Part shown: positions 35,501 to 44,700 of the stretch, piece by piece
Layout: each line of letters begins with the position of its first letter
Position numbering within the stretch: position 1 is the stretch's first letter
Source of the DNA: Cladopsammia gracilis
Lineage: Eukaryota; Cnidaria; Anthozoa; Scleractinia; Dendrophylliidae
Direction: 5' to 3'
Length of the DNA stretch: 64,000 bases
Assembly (NCBI GenBank): GCA_022457155.1
Contig: JAJGOT010000209.1
Span: 1,192,001 to 1,256,000, forward strand
Notes under the pieces: model-generated
What the model was told of the DNA's origin: nothing
The model's input: only the letters and a program-made list of their open reading frames with translations
Database searches by the model: none
Position numbers and translations under genes: made by a program

Positions 35501-35853
35501 ATTGTTATTATACTCACGTACAACAACAGAAATAAAGCAAAATACCCCCCAAAAAAAAAACACACCACAAACCTCTTCATCTGATCGGCGAGGCACAATT
35601 CCGATAATAACGCTGCTCAATGTGTCCTTTCGTAGAAGTCTGGAGTCAATCATTCGAAGACTGTTCGTGCAACATCAAAACAACTTCAGAGATTATAACT
35701 TTACACGGGTTTTACAACTAAAAGTTCTTAAGTTTTTAGCTACCTGCCATTGTCCCTAACTGCAATCCTCATAGACGAGCCTGGTAACAGCACTTTGTCT
35801 CTAAGGATAAGTAATGGAACCCGCTTTGGAAGATCCCTGTTCGGAACGACCAT
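13570..35853 (-). CDS. LONP2: Lon protease homolog 2, peroxisomal (30 coding exons)
   Basis: ATP-dependent AAA+ serine protease of the peroxisomal matrix. Exons 5' to 3': 35744-35853, 35573-35660, 33775-33964, 33219-33334, 31108-31191, 30060-30128, 29034-29099, 28619-28731, 28405-28456, 27356-27402, 27042-27116, 26648-26742, 25336-25426, 25142-25189, 23669-23768, 23248-23327, 22947-22977, 22780-22845, 21882-21959, 20855-20912, 20095-20174, 19186-19359, 18636-18693, 18227-18319, 18020-18081, 17166-17302, 16696-16762, 16491-16571, 15693-15722, 13570-13689. All borders are GT/AG; the 2,559-nt sum is in frame, giving 852 residues, the same length as I recall for human LONP2. Seen: N-terminal domain (about 1-200), acidic linker in exon 8, Walker A GPPGVGKT (376-383), Walker B LLDEVDK (441-447), sensor-1 Asn493, Arg505, catalytic Ser740 in KDGPSAG, Lys783 in GGIKEK, and C-terminal SKL (peroxisomal signal type 1). 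Exon 17 has 31 nt and exon 29 has 30 nt. It is head to head with MRPL52. Confidence 0.97.
13793..14483. mobile_element. Foldback Penelope-like element in LONP2 last intron
   Basis: Two arms of about 282 bp (13,793-14,074 and 14,202-14,483) are essentially perfect reverse complements around a 127-bp spacer. Each arm holds the end of a GIY-YIG endonuclease frame followed by a 3' UTR, so two 3' ends of one Penelope-like retroelement face outward. Inverted terminal copies are typical of this class. A 12-bp direct repeat aaataaaagatt lies outside (13,755-13,766 and 14,482-14,493), the left copy about 26 bases from the arm. Both UTRs carry a hammerhead-like motif (13,821-13,860 minus; 14,417-14,453 plus) with a degenerate core. 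Confidence 0.85.
13938..14201 (-). pseudogene. Penelope-like GIY-YIG endonuclease, C-terminal fragment
   Basis: An 87-residue open frame runs from the spacer of the foldback into its left arm and ends at TAA (13,938-13,940). It shows [16 protein letters not shown], then RIEEHK, KKCRGKF, YEML and [13 protein letters not shown]. This matches the C-terminal GIY-YIG domain of Penelope-like reverse transcriptases. The reverse transcriptase part is absent and there is no start, so it is a 5'-truncated copy. The other arm repeats only the last part of this frame on the plus strand (about 14,207-14,343). Confidence 0.85.
14784..15268 (-). repeat. tRNA-derived sequence split by a MITE
   Basis: On the minus strand, tatctcagttggta (15,245-15,258) resembles a tRNA A box, and gggttcattccc (14,785-14,796) resembles a B box. 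Joined without the inserted element they lie about 26 bases apart, close to tRNA spacing. I infer a tRNA-derived SINE head or tRNA pseudogene. No sound cloverleaf was drawn. Confidence 0.5.
14832..15242. mobile_element. hAT-like MITE with poly-G ends
   Basis: A 411-bp element starts CCC then a long G run then TACTC, and ends with the inverse. Both ends also share tacggggatgctccgccc inside. CTACCAAC is repeated exactly on each flank (14,824-14,831 and 15,243-15,250). An 8-bp duplication fits the hAT superfamily. The interior repeats accctttcatatac words. Confidence 0.85.
15999..16044. repeat. (ATC)n microsatellite
   Basis: About 15 trinucleotide units in a LONP2 intron. The apparent poly-methionine frame on the minus strand is a by-product. 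Confidence 0.95.
16045..16300 (-). mobile_element. SINE fragment, diverged
   Basis: The reverse complement aligns with the body of the SINE at 25,572-25,881, sharing cttagacaagaaactttactcc and a diverged ccaggggagtag region and cggcc-rich tail. The tRNA-like head is absent or very eroded. Confidence 0.65.
16968..17068. repeat. 61-bp tandem duplication
   Basis: Two adjacent copies of a segment beginning tatgtcaaacatgctcc, with ccctcttcaaagtcc in each, lie just downstream of exon 26. Confidence 0.8.
17308..17357. repeat. (CAGA)n/(CACA)n microsatellite
   Basis: Cagacagacacacagacac-type low-complexity tract abutting the acceptor side of LONP2 exon 26. Confidence 0.9.
17445..18005 (+). pseudogene. 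LINE ORF2 C-terminus and 3' UTR remnant
   Basis: Plus-strand frames read pieces of the tail of a non-LTR retrotransposon reverse transcriptase ([11 protein letters not shown], then NSWNTV-like) with frameshifts and stops. A 3' UTR and an aataaacaaatgag end follow. It fits a CR1/L2-like element. It lies antisense in the LONP2 intron between exons 25 and 26. Confidence 0.65.
19477..19772 (-). mobile_element. TTAA-flanked MITE with two 88-bp units
   Basis: Same family as 12,934-13,408 in reverse orientation. Right flank TTAA is intact (19,773-19,776); the left is TCAA. Two internal units of about 88 bp are present. It lies in LONP2 intron 21. Confidence 0.8.
19907..20047. mobile_element. TA-flanked MITE, full copy
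   Basis: A 141-bp element with inverted ends GAGTGATTTTACTTCATCTG (one mismatch between ends) is flanked by TA on both sides, as in Tc1/mariner elements. A nearly identical copy lies at 58,239-58,364. Confidence 0.85.
22019..22144. mobile_element. Palindromic MITE (cctgggccgggttgttcgaa), copy 1
   Basis: Ends cctgggccgggttgttcgaa and the inverse enclose inverted gattagcactaatcc and ggattagcactaatt words. A second copy lies at 40,395-40,514. Confidence 0.8.
23464..23530. repeat. (ACTG)n microsatellite
   Basis: Tetranucleotide gactgactgact tract between LONP2 exons 15 and 16. The Ser-Gln-rich frame across it is a by-product. Confidence 0.9.
24075..24340 (+). mobile_element. Inverted-repeat retroelement fragment carrying a hammerhead ribozyme
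   Basis: Termini 24,075-24,113 and 24,302-24,340 are perfect 39-bp reverse complements. The ribozyme ends immediately before the right arm. Penelope-like elements and metazoan retrozymes carry type I hammerheads next to terminal repeats, so I infer a short member of that group. No coding part is present. It lies antisense to LONP2 in intron 14. Confidence 0.75.
24242..24300 (+). ncRNA. Type I hammerhead ribozyme motif
   Basis: All core parts are present in order. Stem I is guugc (24,242-24,246) with gcaau (24,296-24,300). CUGAUGA lies at 24,247-24,253. Stem II is nine pairs, guguggucc (24,254-24,262) with ggaccauac (24,273-24,281), including one G-U and a 10-base loop. GAAA lies at 24,282-24,285. 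A short stem III (ACAG/CUGU around AG) leads to the GUC cleavage triplet, with predicted cleavage after C24,295. Very short stem III is usual in Penelope/retrozyme hammerheads, which often act as dimers. Transcription is not shown. Confidence 0.85.
24675..24942. repeat. 134-bp tandem duplication
   Basis: Two nearly identical adjacent 134-bp copies begin aaattgaggttgaagagaat, the second at 24,809. Confidence 0.9.
25572..25881 (+). mobile_element. tRNA-derived SINE with conserved central domain
   Basis: The head has an A-box-like ctgtagtggttagcgcg and a B-box-like ggtggttcaaagcc. Its anticodon-loop position would read UUC (Glu). The body includes aaccctgcgatggactagca and cccatccagggggg, resembling the conserved core of V-SINE-type elements. 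The tail is ctttactttta. GACTGACCTACA flanks both ends (25,560-25,571 and 25,882-25,893). It lies in LONP2 intron 12. Confidence 0.8.
25894..26420. repeat. Degenerate (ACTG)n array
   Basis: A long imperfect tract of gactgactg words also holds a 30-bp higher-order repeat (gaatgactgactgtctgaggg) at about 26,210-26,345. The SINE above is inserted into this array, whose left part lies at 25,514-25,560. Confidence 0.85.
26477..26552. repeat. (AAGTG)n microsatellite
   Basis: About 15 uninterrupted pentanucleotide units just downstream of LONP2 exon 12. Confidence 0.95.
27568..27772. mobile_element. Palindromic MITE
   Basis: Arms of about 75 bases are imperfect reverse complements, with shared words gcatgtgttgtagttt and aaaatgattt. 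The outer ends are tacatgta-rich. Confidence 0.7.
28132..28300. repeat. (TGAA)n microsatellite, about 42 units
   Basis: An uninterrupted tetranucleotide array of 169 bases in LONP2 intron 9. The His-Ser-Phe-Ile frame on the minus strand is a by-product. Confidence 0.97.
29500..29938. mobile_element. Inverted-repeat element with internal perfect hairpin
   Basis: A first hairpin lies at about 29,510-29,610 (tacaattcag and atttcaaatcg arms). A perfect 29-bp inverted repeat with a 4-base loop lies at 29,772-29,833. Outer words ttaattgaatc.aaaaacaaaattc and their inverse near 29,900-29,935 may be the ends. This is probably one composite DNA element. Confidence 0.6.
30487..30629. mobile_element. 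Palindromic MITE
   Basis: Arms of about 55 bases (tatatgttgtggttcaaatt and the inverse) surround a 33-base spacer. A diverged relative lies at about 34,248-34,425. Confidence 0.75.
31429..31663. mobile_element. TA-flanked palindromic MITE
   Basis: Long arms starting cagtgcaatgtgcctt and ending in the inverse pair over about 100 bases, with a short centre at about 31,535-31,555. TA on both outer sides suggests a Tc1/mariner-type target. Confidence 0.7.
31820..32266. mobile_element. PIF/Harbinger-like MITE, copy 2 (interrupted)
   Basis: Ends aggcccagtttacac and gtgtaaacaggcct match the family at 9,981. TTA flanks both sides (31,817-31,819 and 32,267-32,269). The element is split by the insertion at 31,895-32,068. 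Confidence 0.8.
31895..32068. mobile_element. Nested hAT-like MITE
   Basis: A 174-bp insertion with inverted ends agggttctcc/ggagaaccct is flanked by the exact 8-bp repeat GCAATTTC (31,887-31,894 and 32,069-32,076). The host sequence is the PIF-like MITE above, so this insertion is younger. Confidence 0.85.
32928..33050 (+). pseudogene. LINE reverse transcriptase C-terminal scrap
   Basis: The plus-strand frame reads [15 protein letters not shown] and continues to a stop at about 33,003. The PMWNALP-type motif marks the end of CR1/L2-like ORF2 proteins. An A/T-rich tail follows. Confidence 0.5.
34790..34890. repeat. G/A-rich tract with (GGGA)n
   Basis: Purine-rich gagggagggaggg microsatellite. 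It lies in LONP2 intron 2, and the plus strand has G-quadruplex potential. Confidence 0.85.
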
Positions 35854-35994
35854 GTTTGCTGATCGACAATCTTGTTGATCTGCGTTCGGTGCCAAAACTG
35901 AGAACACTAGGGCTCAGGCTCTTCGCAAAAAAAAAAAATCGCGAGTAGGACACAAAAATCAGTTTTACATACAGTACTTAACACAAAATCCAAG
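35854..35994. promoter_or_regulatory. Bidirectional promoter between LONP2 and MRPL52
   Basis: Only 141 bp separate the two start codons, which face away from each other. Both 5' UTRs and both promoters must lie here unless upstream non-coding exons exist. There is no TATA box. The MRPL52 start sits in caagatggcg, which matches a YY1-type element often found at start sites of housekeeping genes. Confidence 0.75.
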
Positions 35995-38900
35995 ATGGCG
36001 TCTTCTCTGTTTCGACTTGGCTGTACAGGTAGATGCATATTCTGTTTATAAACGGAGTAACCTACGATTTAAATTACTAGCTGATTCTTAAAACTGATTT
36101 TGATGCATCAAAAATTTGTTTTTCAGTTTTGACAAGGTCAGTGTGGGTTGTGAATTCAAACTGTTGTCGGCATTGGAGCACACTTTCAGCTCTTCAAGCT
36201 GGACAGAAAATAAGATTGAGGTATTGCAGTAGTACTAGAAGTGTCAATAAAAGTGAAGAACAACTCCCCTCGACTGACTGTTGGCCGACTGGTAACCTGT
36301 CATCCAACTGTCGACCAGCAGTTAGCCGATGATCGGCCAAATTGCAGAATACTCGGCCCACTAAATCAAAAAAAATTTTTCTTTCCACTTGTCCATTGGA
36401 CAAGTACCACTCAAATTTTGGTTGTCCGAAAGTGAAATTCACTCGTCCAAAAAATGAATAAATTAAAAAATGTAGCGATAAAACAAGTTTACAATGTACC
36501 TTAAAAAGTGGCATATAAGCCACATTTGCCGAAAGTTTTTGTTCAAAATTGGGGGTGTGGCTCATCTGTGGGAACATCTGCAATAGATTATACTTCCCGG
36601 TGATATAAAGGCCCGTTTACACGGGCGATTTTTTGTGCAATTTTTGTTGCACTTGTCGATGCAATTTTTGTCGCTTGCAAGTTACATCCTCAAATCGCAT
36701 GTGTAAACGGGCACAATTTTAGTGCGATTTGGGCGCGATGTTGTAGAGGTTTTGAACATGTTCGAAACCTGGTGCAACTTAGCATCGATTTTGGGGAAAT
36801 CACGCAAATGTCGCACCCGAATCGCACAGGAAATTGCCGCTTGTTTACACTTGTGGTAAGAGTTGCATTGGAGAGCGCGACAAAAATCGAATCAAGAATC
36901 ACATGTGTAAACGGGCCATAAGTTGACCAGACTTTTTGAGTCTTGAAATTGAACATTCTATTTATTTGAGGTCAACAACGTGGAGCAAACATTATTTGTT
37001 ACCTTTAGATGGTGTAGGAAAGTGAGTCTTGTTTCTCTAACAAAGCTGCCAGAGTTCCTCCGAGACCAAAAACCAAATTGAAGAATAAGGATCCGCGCAT
37101 GAAACGTATTCTCGTAACGCACAAATGTGAGCGTTGTGTTTATAAATTGTAAAATTTGGCCTCAAATTGTCAAAATACCTGTGTTGAAACAGTGCTCCCT
37201 ATCTTTGTTGGACATTTTGAAGCTTTTGGCAACGAAGGAACACCGAAGACAAACGAATTCAAAGCCAAAGAAAACAGTCTGTAAACAAGCGGCCATCTTA
37301 GTTATCCTAAGTAACCATGCTAAATAAAAACATGTGCTCAAAAAATTTGCACAGTCGAAAAAAAGAAACAGAAATTTGCGGAAACGAAACCAGGTTAGTT
37401 TACGAAGTCCAGAGATGCTTGGGAAACTTAGAGCTCTGTGAAAAACGAGACAAATTTCTCATGGTAATTTGTACTCGTCCCATTGGACAAGTACTTTTGG
37501 AAATCCACTCATCCGAGATCAAGAAGTACTCGTATCAGACGAGCGGACGAGCGGAAGTTTTTTGCCCTGTTAAATAAGAGAACTGCTCCCACAGTCACGC
37601 AGTCGTGTTCTAATGCTGCTCCCTCAGTCCCATAGTCATCAAAATGATAACAACTCCATACATGTAAGCTTATAAAAAAATTATTCCTCGTTCTAAAAGC
37701 ATGTTGCGCAAAAGGTAGCTGGATTACACAGATAATCCTCGTTCTAAACACAAGTTATACCAAAGGTTAATGGAGTACACAAATATTTCTTGTTCTAAAA
37801 GCTTGTGTGGCGAAAGATGGCGCATTCATCGACTCTGGGACTACAGGACTGCGAGAGCACTCGTTTTACATGTACTAAACACTTAAATATTCATCGACTA
37901 CGGGACTGCAGGACTGCGGGAGTACTGGTTTTACTAACACTTAACTATTCATCCACTATGGGACTGCAGGACTGCTGGAGTACTGTTTAACTAGACTTAA
38001 CTATTCAACATAGTTTGGTGACTGCGGGACCGCAGGAGCAGTACATTAGTGCAGTTCGAAATTGCCGGGTATTCTGCAATTGCTCCAATGATCTACATCT
38101 ACACTATATAAAAGAGGTGAAAGGTTGTTTTAAATGTTTAGATCCAGATGTCGAGAAAATTACTAATATGCAAAGACCATGTTTTTGAAAGTTCATTTCA
38201 TCTCTAGTATATGTGACTAGCAGCTTGCCTGACCGAGCTCAGACAGTAAAGTACATGTATCAGCTGTTCAAAGATGAGATACTGTGCTGCCAAAAAATCC
38301 AGTTGAGCCACCTAAGTTGATTCATTTAACTTGTTGTTATTTATTTTATGAACAGCCGTGGTCAGTCAAAAGATGGAATTGCTTATGGTCCTCTTACAGA
38401 TTTGCCAGACTGGAGTTATGCAGGTACAATATTCATCTAACTGAAAGCAGCAAGTCCTTTGTTCTTAGAGCAGTCATGCAAAATACTTGCAATGATCATG
38501 TAGTCTTTGCTAGTTCTACTTAATACCTCAACACACCTCTCCTTCCTTAGTTTAATAAAGGTAAAGTTGCAACATTATCCTTGGTGAAAAATGCTGACAC
38601 AAGACTAACAGATGCATTTTGAATGATCTGATTTTACAGTGACTGTATTTTTAATCCATTGGGATAATAATAATATAATAATTAATAAAAAGTTCTTAAA
38701 AATGCATCATACATAGTGTCTCGATGCTTTTTACAATAAAAATGAATCAAAAGTGACTAAATAAAAACAAAGCTCTCCCAAAACAGGTAAGTTTTAAAAA
38801 CTATCAACAGAAGTATTTTATCTAATAGCAAGCATTAGCTGATTCCACAACTTCGGAGCCATTGCTGCAAAAGATCTGTCACCGTCAGTCAGTATTAGTC

Positions 38901-40861
38901 TTGGGGATAACCAGAAGGTTGGAATCACTGGAATGAAGAGAACGACGGGGAGTGTAATGATGTAACAGCTCCGATATACACCGGAGTGAGACCATTAAGA
39001 GATTTGTAGGCAATCAACAGTAACTTGAAGAGTATTCTTGACTACCCTTTACAGGAAGCCAATGCAACTTTTTATGAAACAGGAGTTATATTATAGGATA
39101 GGACAGGATAGGACAGGATAGGACAGAATGGACAAATATCTATATAAACATTTCACCCATGCCCCACTATACATGAACAGATACACTTTGTCCAAACAGC
39201 CTCATCATCCATACCAGTGGTAAACAGATAGGATTTGTTAAAGCAGCTCCATCATCTGTACCACTGGTACAAATGGTGTTGACATTAGTCAATCATATCA
39301 TTAATTAAAACGTGAACCAAGATAAAAGACACAAGGCAAGCAGGAAATGAAAACCAAAATGCCAGCATATGCCAAAGACAGAAAAATGTTTCTAGTAAAG
39401 GTGATTTATGTGACATGTACAAATGTACAATCAGTCCACTCAAGGTAAGCCATTTGTTCAACTGGATCTTCTTAAAATGCATTAAAGAGTAACAAAAAAC
39501 ATTGTTTTTTTCTCAACAGATGGGACTCCTGCACCAGAGACACGGAGAAGACGGATACGGCGTTTCAGGAGACTAGATGTAGCAGTAAGTGGCAGATTAT
39601 TTGATGACACAAAAAATAATTATTGCTATTAGTTTACCAAATTTCTGACTATCAAGTTGTTTCAGACTTTCTCTATTTTTCACTTTGTAAAGCACAGTAA
39701 GATTACATGAGATAATTACCGTTATCACCATGAATTAGTTACCATTGGGGAAGAGGACGGTCAGTGTTCTGAATATAAGCCTCACACAAAAACAACAGAA
39801 AGGTGCAAAACTCGTACATGTAGCATGTAATTAAAGATAATTTATTGCTGTGCAAGCCTTGTAGCATGTGTGTGTGTGTGTGTACTGTATTGTCTTTCTG
39901 TTTGTTTGTAGGTATGTAGTTACTTAGTTAATTGTGAATGTAACTTGATGAAAAATAAATAAAAATTGCTAAATAACAAAAAAAAACTTGTGCATGTATT
40001 TCATAAGATTTCTATAAATAATATTTGTATTGCACAAGCAGAGCATGAAATTGCTGACAAAAAATTTTGGATAGTTATCATTTGGCATGCACTGACACAA
40101 TCAACATTTCATCTTTCTGATTTCTTATTTGTTATTCATTTCCACACAAAAAAAATACACACACAAATTGGCAGAGCAGTGCCCTTGCCTGTTGTTTTGG
40201 GCCAGCTAAAATGTTGGGGGCAGTAGCTTTTAGAGATCTGAAAGGAACAGCTGTTAAACACACAAAATCATTTTCCTGTTCCAGACAAAAGCAATGCTTA
40301 TTTCGTTTTTAGAAACAAAACAAACTATAAAAGTACTAAAACGTAATAAATTATGCTTTTAAATTTGTTCAAGACCAGGACAGAATGTTAAACACCTGGG
40401 CCAAGTTGTTTGAAGGCCGATTAGCGCTAATCCAGGGTTAATTACCATGACAACTCATGTTCTGTTGACAGTTAATCCAGGATTAGTGCTAATCAGGCTT
40501 TGAACAACTCGGCACTGTAAAGCTTAAACTTGCACAAAATACAAAAAATGAAAGTAGATCAGCCTGAGTTCTAAAAGGGCAACTTAGAAATGAGGTATAA
40601 TCACATTTTTGGTACATGATAACTTGTCAGCCATCAATTATGAGCCAGGACATTAATTAGTTGTCGCAATAAATGTGTCATCACTATAAGATCTTTTGTT
40701 TCTCCTAGAATCAAATCAAAACATATCTTGAGGAAGTGGAGAGAGCAGCTCAAGAAAGAGACAAGGAAGGAAATATTTTGGAGACAAAAGAAACAAACAA
40801 GCATAAAAACAAAGTAAAATCAACCCAAGACAATTCAACGGTCAACAGTGACAATTCATGA
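35995..40861 (+). CDS. MRPL52: Mitochondrial large-subunit ribosomal protein L52 (5 coding exons)
   Basis: Component of the mitochondrial 39S ribosomal subunit. Exons: 35995-36028, 36127-36220, 38356-38423, 39520-39584, 40709-40861. All have GT/AG borders and compatible phases, and the 414-nt sum encodes 137 residues plus stop. The diagnostic block YGPLTDLPDWSYADGTPAP (residues 53-71) matches the conserved centre of metazoan MRPL52. It is followed by a basic stretch (RRRRIRRFRR) and a charged helical region (NQIKTYLEEVERAAQERD). The N-terminus (MASSLFRLGCT..., rich in Arg/Ser, no acid) suits a mitochondrial targeting peptide. Known family length is slightly shorter, about 120 residues; the extra length is in the hydrophilic C-terminal tail. 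Introns hold MITEs and tandem repeats. Confidence 0.95.
36609..36918. mobile_element. PIF/Harbinger-like MITE, copy 3
   Basis: Ends aggcccgtttacacggg and gtgtaaacgggcca, with TAA on both flanks (36,606-36,608 and 36,919-36,921). It lies in MRPL52 intron 2. Confidence 0.8.
37829..38040. repeat. Imperfect 58-65-bp tandem repeat
   Basis: Three to four units contain ggactgcaggactgcgggag and ttaactattcatc. It lies in MRPL52 intron 2. Confidence 0.7.
38424..39519. other. MRPL52 intron 3 with unassigned repeat
   Basis: Positions about 38,840-39,060 look like an old retroelement or repeat fragment (cacaacttcggagccattgc, gagatttgtaggcaatcaac) that I cannot name. A 10-bp array (aggataggac) lies at about 39,094-39,127. 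Confidence 0.4.
40395..40514. mobile_element. Palindromic MITE (cctgggcc family), copy 2
   Basis: Same layout as 22,019-22,144 but more diverged. It lies in MRPL52 intron 4. Confidence 0.75.
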
Positions 40862-41206
40862 CACTTACTTGAAATGCTCTTGTTGATGAACTTATGAACT
40901 GACCATAATGTCTGTAGGCTCCACCTGAGTGGTGCTTAACAGTGATTAAACTATCTGAGCCTGTGATGTTTCTGGAATAGTCATGTTGCTAAGCAAGATG
41001 TTGTGTCTTTTTGACACCATGCTGCATGACAACTTTGGAATACACATAATAATAATGTGTTCTCTTTACTTCTAAATGGACAGAAAGAATGTGAAACTCT
41101 TTGGACATATTTTTGTAAAATATTTGCAAAAAGGAACACGATTCTTCAACTTGAATGTATGAAAGGAGTGCACTTATCCACTTCAAGACTACTAAATACT
41201 TACACA

Positions 41207-41212
41207 AATAAA
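41207..41212 (+). terminator. Candidate MRPL52 polyadenylation signal
   Basis: AATAAA lies 346 bases after the MRPL52 stop. It is a clear canonical hexamer, but use is not demonstrated. Confidence 0.5.
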
Positions 41213-41235
41213 ACAACAAATAGCCCTACATGTAG

Positions 41236-41446
41236 ATATATATGAGTGAGCTATCTTGCATTCTAAAATGATTCCCTATTGGATAAGTCCCTGCATAACT
41301 ATGTCATCAGCTCATATTCTACTTACTTCTGGGGATTTTGACATAGCTTTAGATATGAGTGAGCTATCTTGTGTTCTAAAATGATTCCCTATTTGATAAG
41401 TCCCATAACTATGTCATCGGCTCATATTCTACTTACTTTCTCATAT
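41236..41446. repeat. Tandem duplication of about 110 bp
   Basis: Two copies of a segment with gagtgagctatcttg, aaaatgattccctatt and ctcatattctacttact. Confidence 0.85.
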
Positions 41447-41484
41447 TCTACTTTGGGGTGAATACTTCCCAACGTTAATAAGCA

Positions 41485-41775
41485 CCTCTGTCACACACGA
41501 AATGCTTATAGAACACTAAGTGGAGAATATCAGTGAATTTTAGAAGAGAAAATAAACCATAACAAGAGTTTAAGCAAATTTTCCAAGACAAGGCAATAAA
41601 CTTGAAATTGCAATCTATTTCCATCCTGGCCATCTGCAAGACACTTATTTTCACTCTTAGAGCACTAGTAGAATAATTTTAAACAAAACTGGATTATTTT
41701 TGAGTTCCCACTGATATCAATACGGTCATTTGAGCTTGTAAAATTGTCAATAAAAGTGGAGACAACGCCCCTTTA
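41485..41775 (-). mobile_element. Element X, left border of duplicated unit A
   Basis: The reverse complement matches the fuller copy at 55,002-55,363 across its length. Its AAAGGGGC-type end faces inward (cgcccctttaa at 41,766-41,775). No coding capacity. Confidence 0.7.
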
Positions 41776-44700
41776 AGTTTGCATAATTCGATTGCCAATG
41801 GAAACACAATGCTAGAGTCAACAAAAGCTTTAGTAATCAGAGGTAAAGTTACTGCAATTAATAAAGCAGGGGAAACTGAATTCCTTTAGGTTTTAGTTGG
41901 AGAGAAGTTGGAGTTAGAACGATTCATTTCGGTGGAAAGCTGTGTGGAAGGCCTTGGTCATCTTAAAAATTGGTACTAAATTAGATTTAAAACGAGTTTT
42001 CTTGAACAAAATTTCGCCAGGCACTTTAATATAAACATCGAAACGTTTTTAAACACCTTTGTTTTTGGAGGACAAAAAAATGTCGTTTTGGGTACGAAAT
42101 AAAGTAAGCTAGGATTGTCAGAAAGGTGAAAGCAGCTGGCAAATTCAGGGGGATAAGATTCCTCTCCCTCAGCGGCGTGGCTAGGGGGGCCCTGGGGTGC
42201 CCGTGACCCCCCCCCCCTCCCCTTTTGTGAGATAACTTTAGTAAAACACAGCGTGGATGTCGACATGACAATCTGCTAAGTACCCTGAGTGTGACACAAT
42301 GTGACCCCCCCCCCCCCCCTTTAAAAAATCCTAGCTCCCTAAATCCCTAAAATTTTCTGCTGCTGCAATTTTCAGCTGAAAGGAACCGAAAAGCACTCAC
42401 ATTGTTTCCTTTAAAGGAACTAAAATGATATTGAAACACAGTACAACGCCACTCCAAGCGTTTTCCTGATCATCCCCGAGTTAGTCTTACTTCAGTAGAG
42501 AGGTTGGCCGAAAATGGTGGAACTGCTTCTTTTGGTTAAAAAACAAACTTTCTCTTATTCATAGTGCTTTATGATAAACTAATTTGTTTATTCACGCGAG
42601 AAGGTACATCACCCCTTGTTAAGCTTTGATGAACTCGAGCTCCTGAACACTCGTGTTTATGGAGAGTATCATTTTTTAAGCTGTAATATACCTTTTGGGT
42701 GTGAACAGTGATGTTATTAGCGGGAACTTAGAACTACTGAATATCCATTGTTATGTTCCAACTGTTTACACATTCCTCTTATACGCCTTAATTTAGAGTA
42801 TGCGTGTCTGTAGCTGTGGATTTTACAGTTATTTCGAGCATTTTTATCCTATTTTAATACCATGTGATATGGGATAGACTGGATATACTCTCCCAAAAAC
42901 AACATGACCTTGGTTTTGGTTTTGCGTCGCATACAACAACCCATTCCACCGACTCTGTTTCTATGGACAAAATCCGTGATTATATACCAGAAATTTTAAA
43001 AATCGCGTCAGCTCAACCGTTGGTTAGCTCTGGCGTCCGGTGAGCTAACAATAAATTGGAGCAATCTCAAAAACAAAAGAAGCATTCTTAAAAATTCCAA
43101 CTTGTAGGCGCCGACCAGTTGAAAAATGTTTAAAATAGAGGTTTTCGGAGCATACACGTCAAGGGCTCTAACCGATTGGTCCTCAAACTCGTCCCCAGAG
43201 GCCGCGTGCATTTTCGTCAGCACCAAGGAACTTGGATGAAAAGTTAGGGTGGCTCTGAACCCATTCCCCCCCCCCCCCCCCTTCCTTTTTTAACTTTGCA
43301 AAACGTTGCATCTAAACATGCTAATTACAATTCGATTATAAAATAATGGGGGTCATTGAGCTCGTTTTTTTATTTTTACAACTTAAAGCAAAACTGTTAC
43401 GTCATGACAATGAACATAACTTGTTCAACAATAATTGGGCATTTTTTTTCATACCATTTTGATAGCATCAACTGATAAAGAGTGATAGTATTGATCCATT
43501 AAAGTGTAAGTAGTGGAAAGCACAAGAAACTGTTGAGTCACCTAGTATTGCACTGCGCATCCCTATTGCGCATAAACCAAGGGGGTTTCTTTGAGGCTAA
43601 ATTCTCAAAAGACTGAAATAAGTAGTTATTACTCTTAAATACGCTGGGTAACCTATCTTTTTATTCCGTGAATTCTGATTCACTGAACACTGATTTCCTG
43701 CCAAACGCTTCTTGCTAAGCTTTCGATTGATCCCGAGATATACTAACTGTTTGGTAACAGTGAAACTTCTCACGAGTGACCAACCGATCTGCTTGAAAAA
43801 GAAATCGCCTGAGAGACGTGATCGACAACAATACGTGCCAAACATCGCAATTTGACCGAGAACAAAATAAAAGAGATCCTGTTAAAGCCTTGGCGTCGGT
43901 CCCTTTTTTACATGTAAATATTCGACCATTATTAAATGACATTACTGTGTTATTTATTTAGGGTGTAGGATTAACTGATTTATCTTCTCAATTTTAGATT
44001 GCCCAAGTTCATCAAACAAATGTAAACTCGACGTGTTAAGCGTCTTATGTTCATACTTGTTTGTCGATCGGTTAATTAATTAAAACAATAAGAGCCGTCT
44101 CTTTGAGGTTGCAGGAGAGAAAGTCATTGAGATTTGCGGTTGGAGGATTTATATTGACTCTTATCAGGAGCTGATATGGGTTATGAGCTCTTGTTTTTGT
44201 CTGCTAAAATCAAATGAGCTTTACTACATTAAAACGTTTGGGTAGCTACTGTTCTTTTTACCGGTTGTTTTCGCATAAGAAAAAATATATTAAATAATAT
44301 GTCCAATTGATCTGCTTGAGCACATCCAATTCGGGGTGGCATTGCATTGAAATCCGCCCTACCGTCGACGGTATCTCGTACGATCTCGCACTCTGATAAA
44401 AAAATCTACCGGCAAAACCGCAGACCAGTATTTTTAAATTGGACCACTCGGCAAGCGCACGACTGTGCAAATGCCAAGCTATTTCACAACAAAGGCCTCA
44501 AGTGTCGGTTTTTGTCAAATTGAAAGCGGCTAAAATAAATATCGTGGCAGATGTATCTGTTCAGTCAGTATTAAGATATCGTGGTATTAATGCTCTGATA
44601 ATAACGTTTTTCCACAATTCAGTTCCAACAGGAGTCCGGTTGTTCCAGGCAGGTGATAAGATTGTGGAAAACGAACAACTAAAGGAATACTACATTAGTC

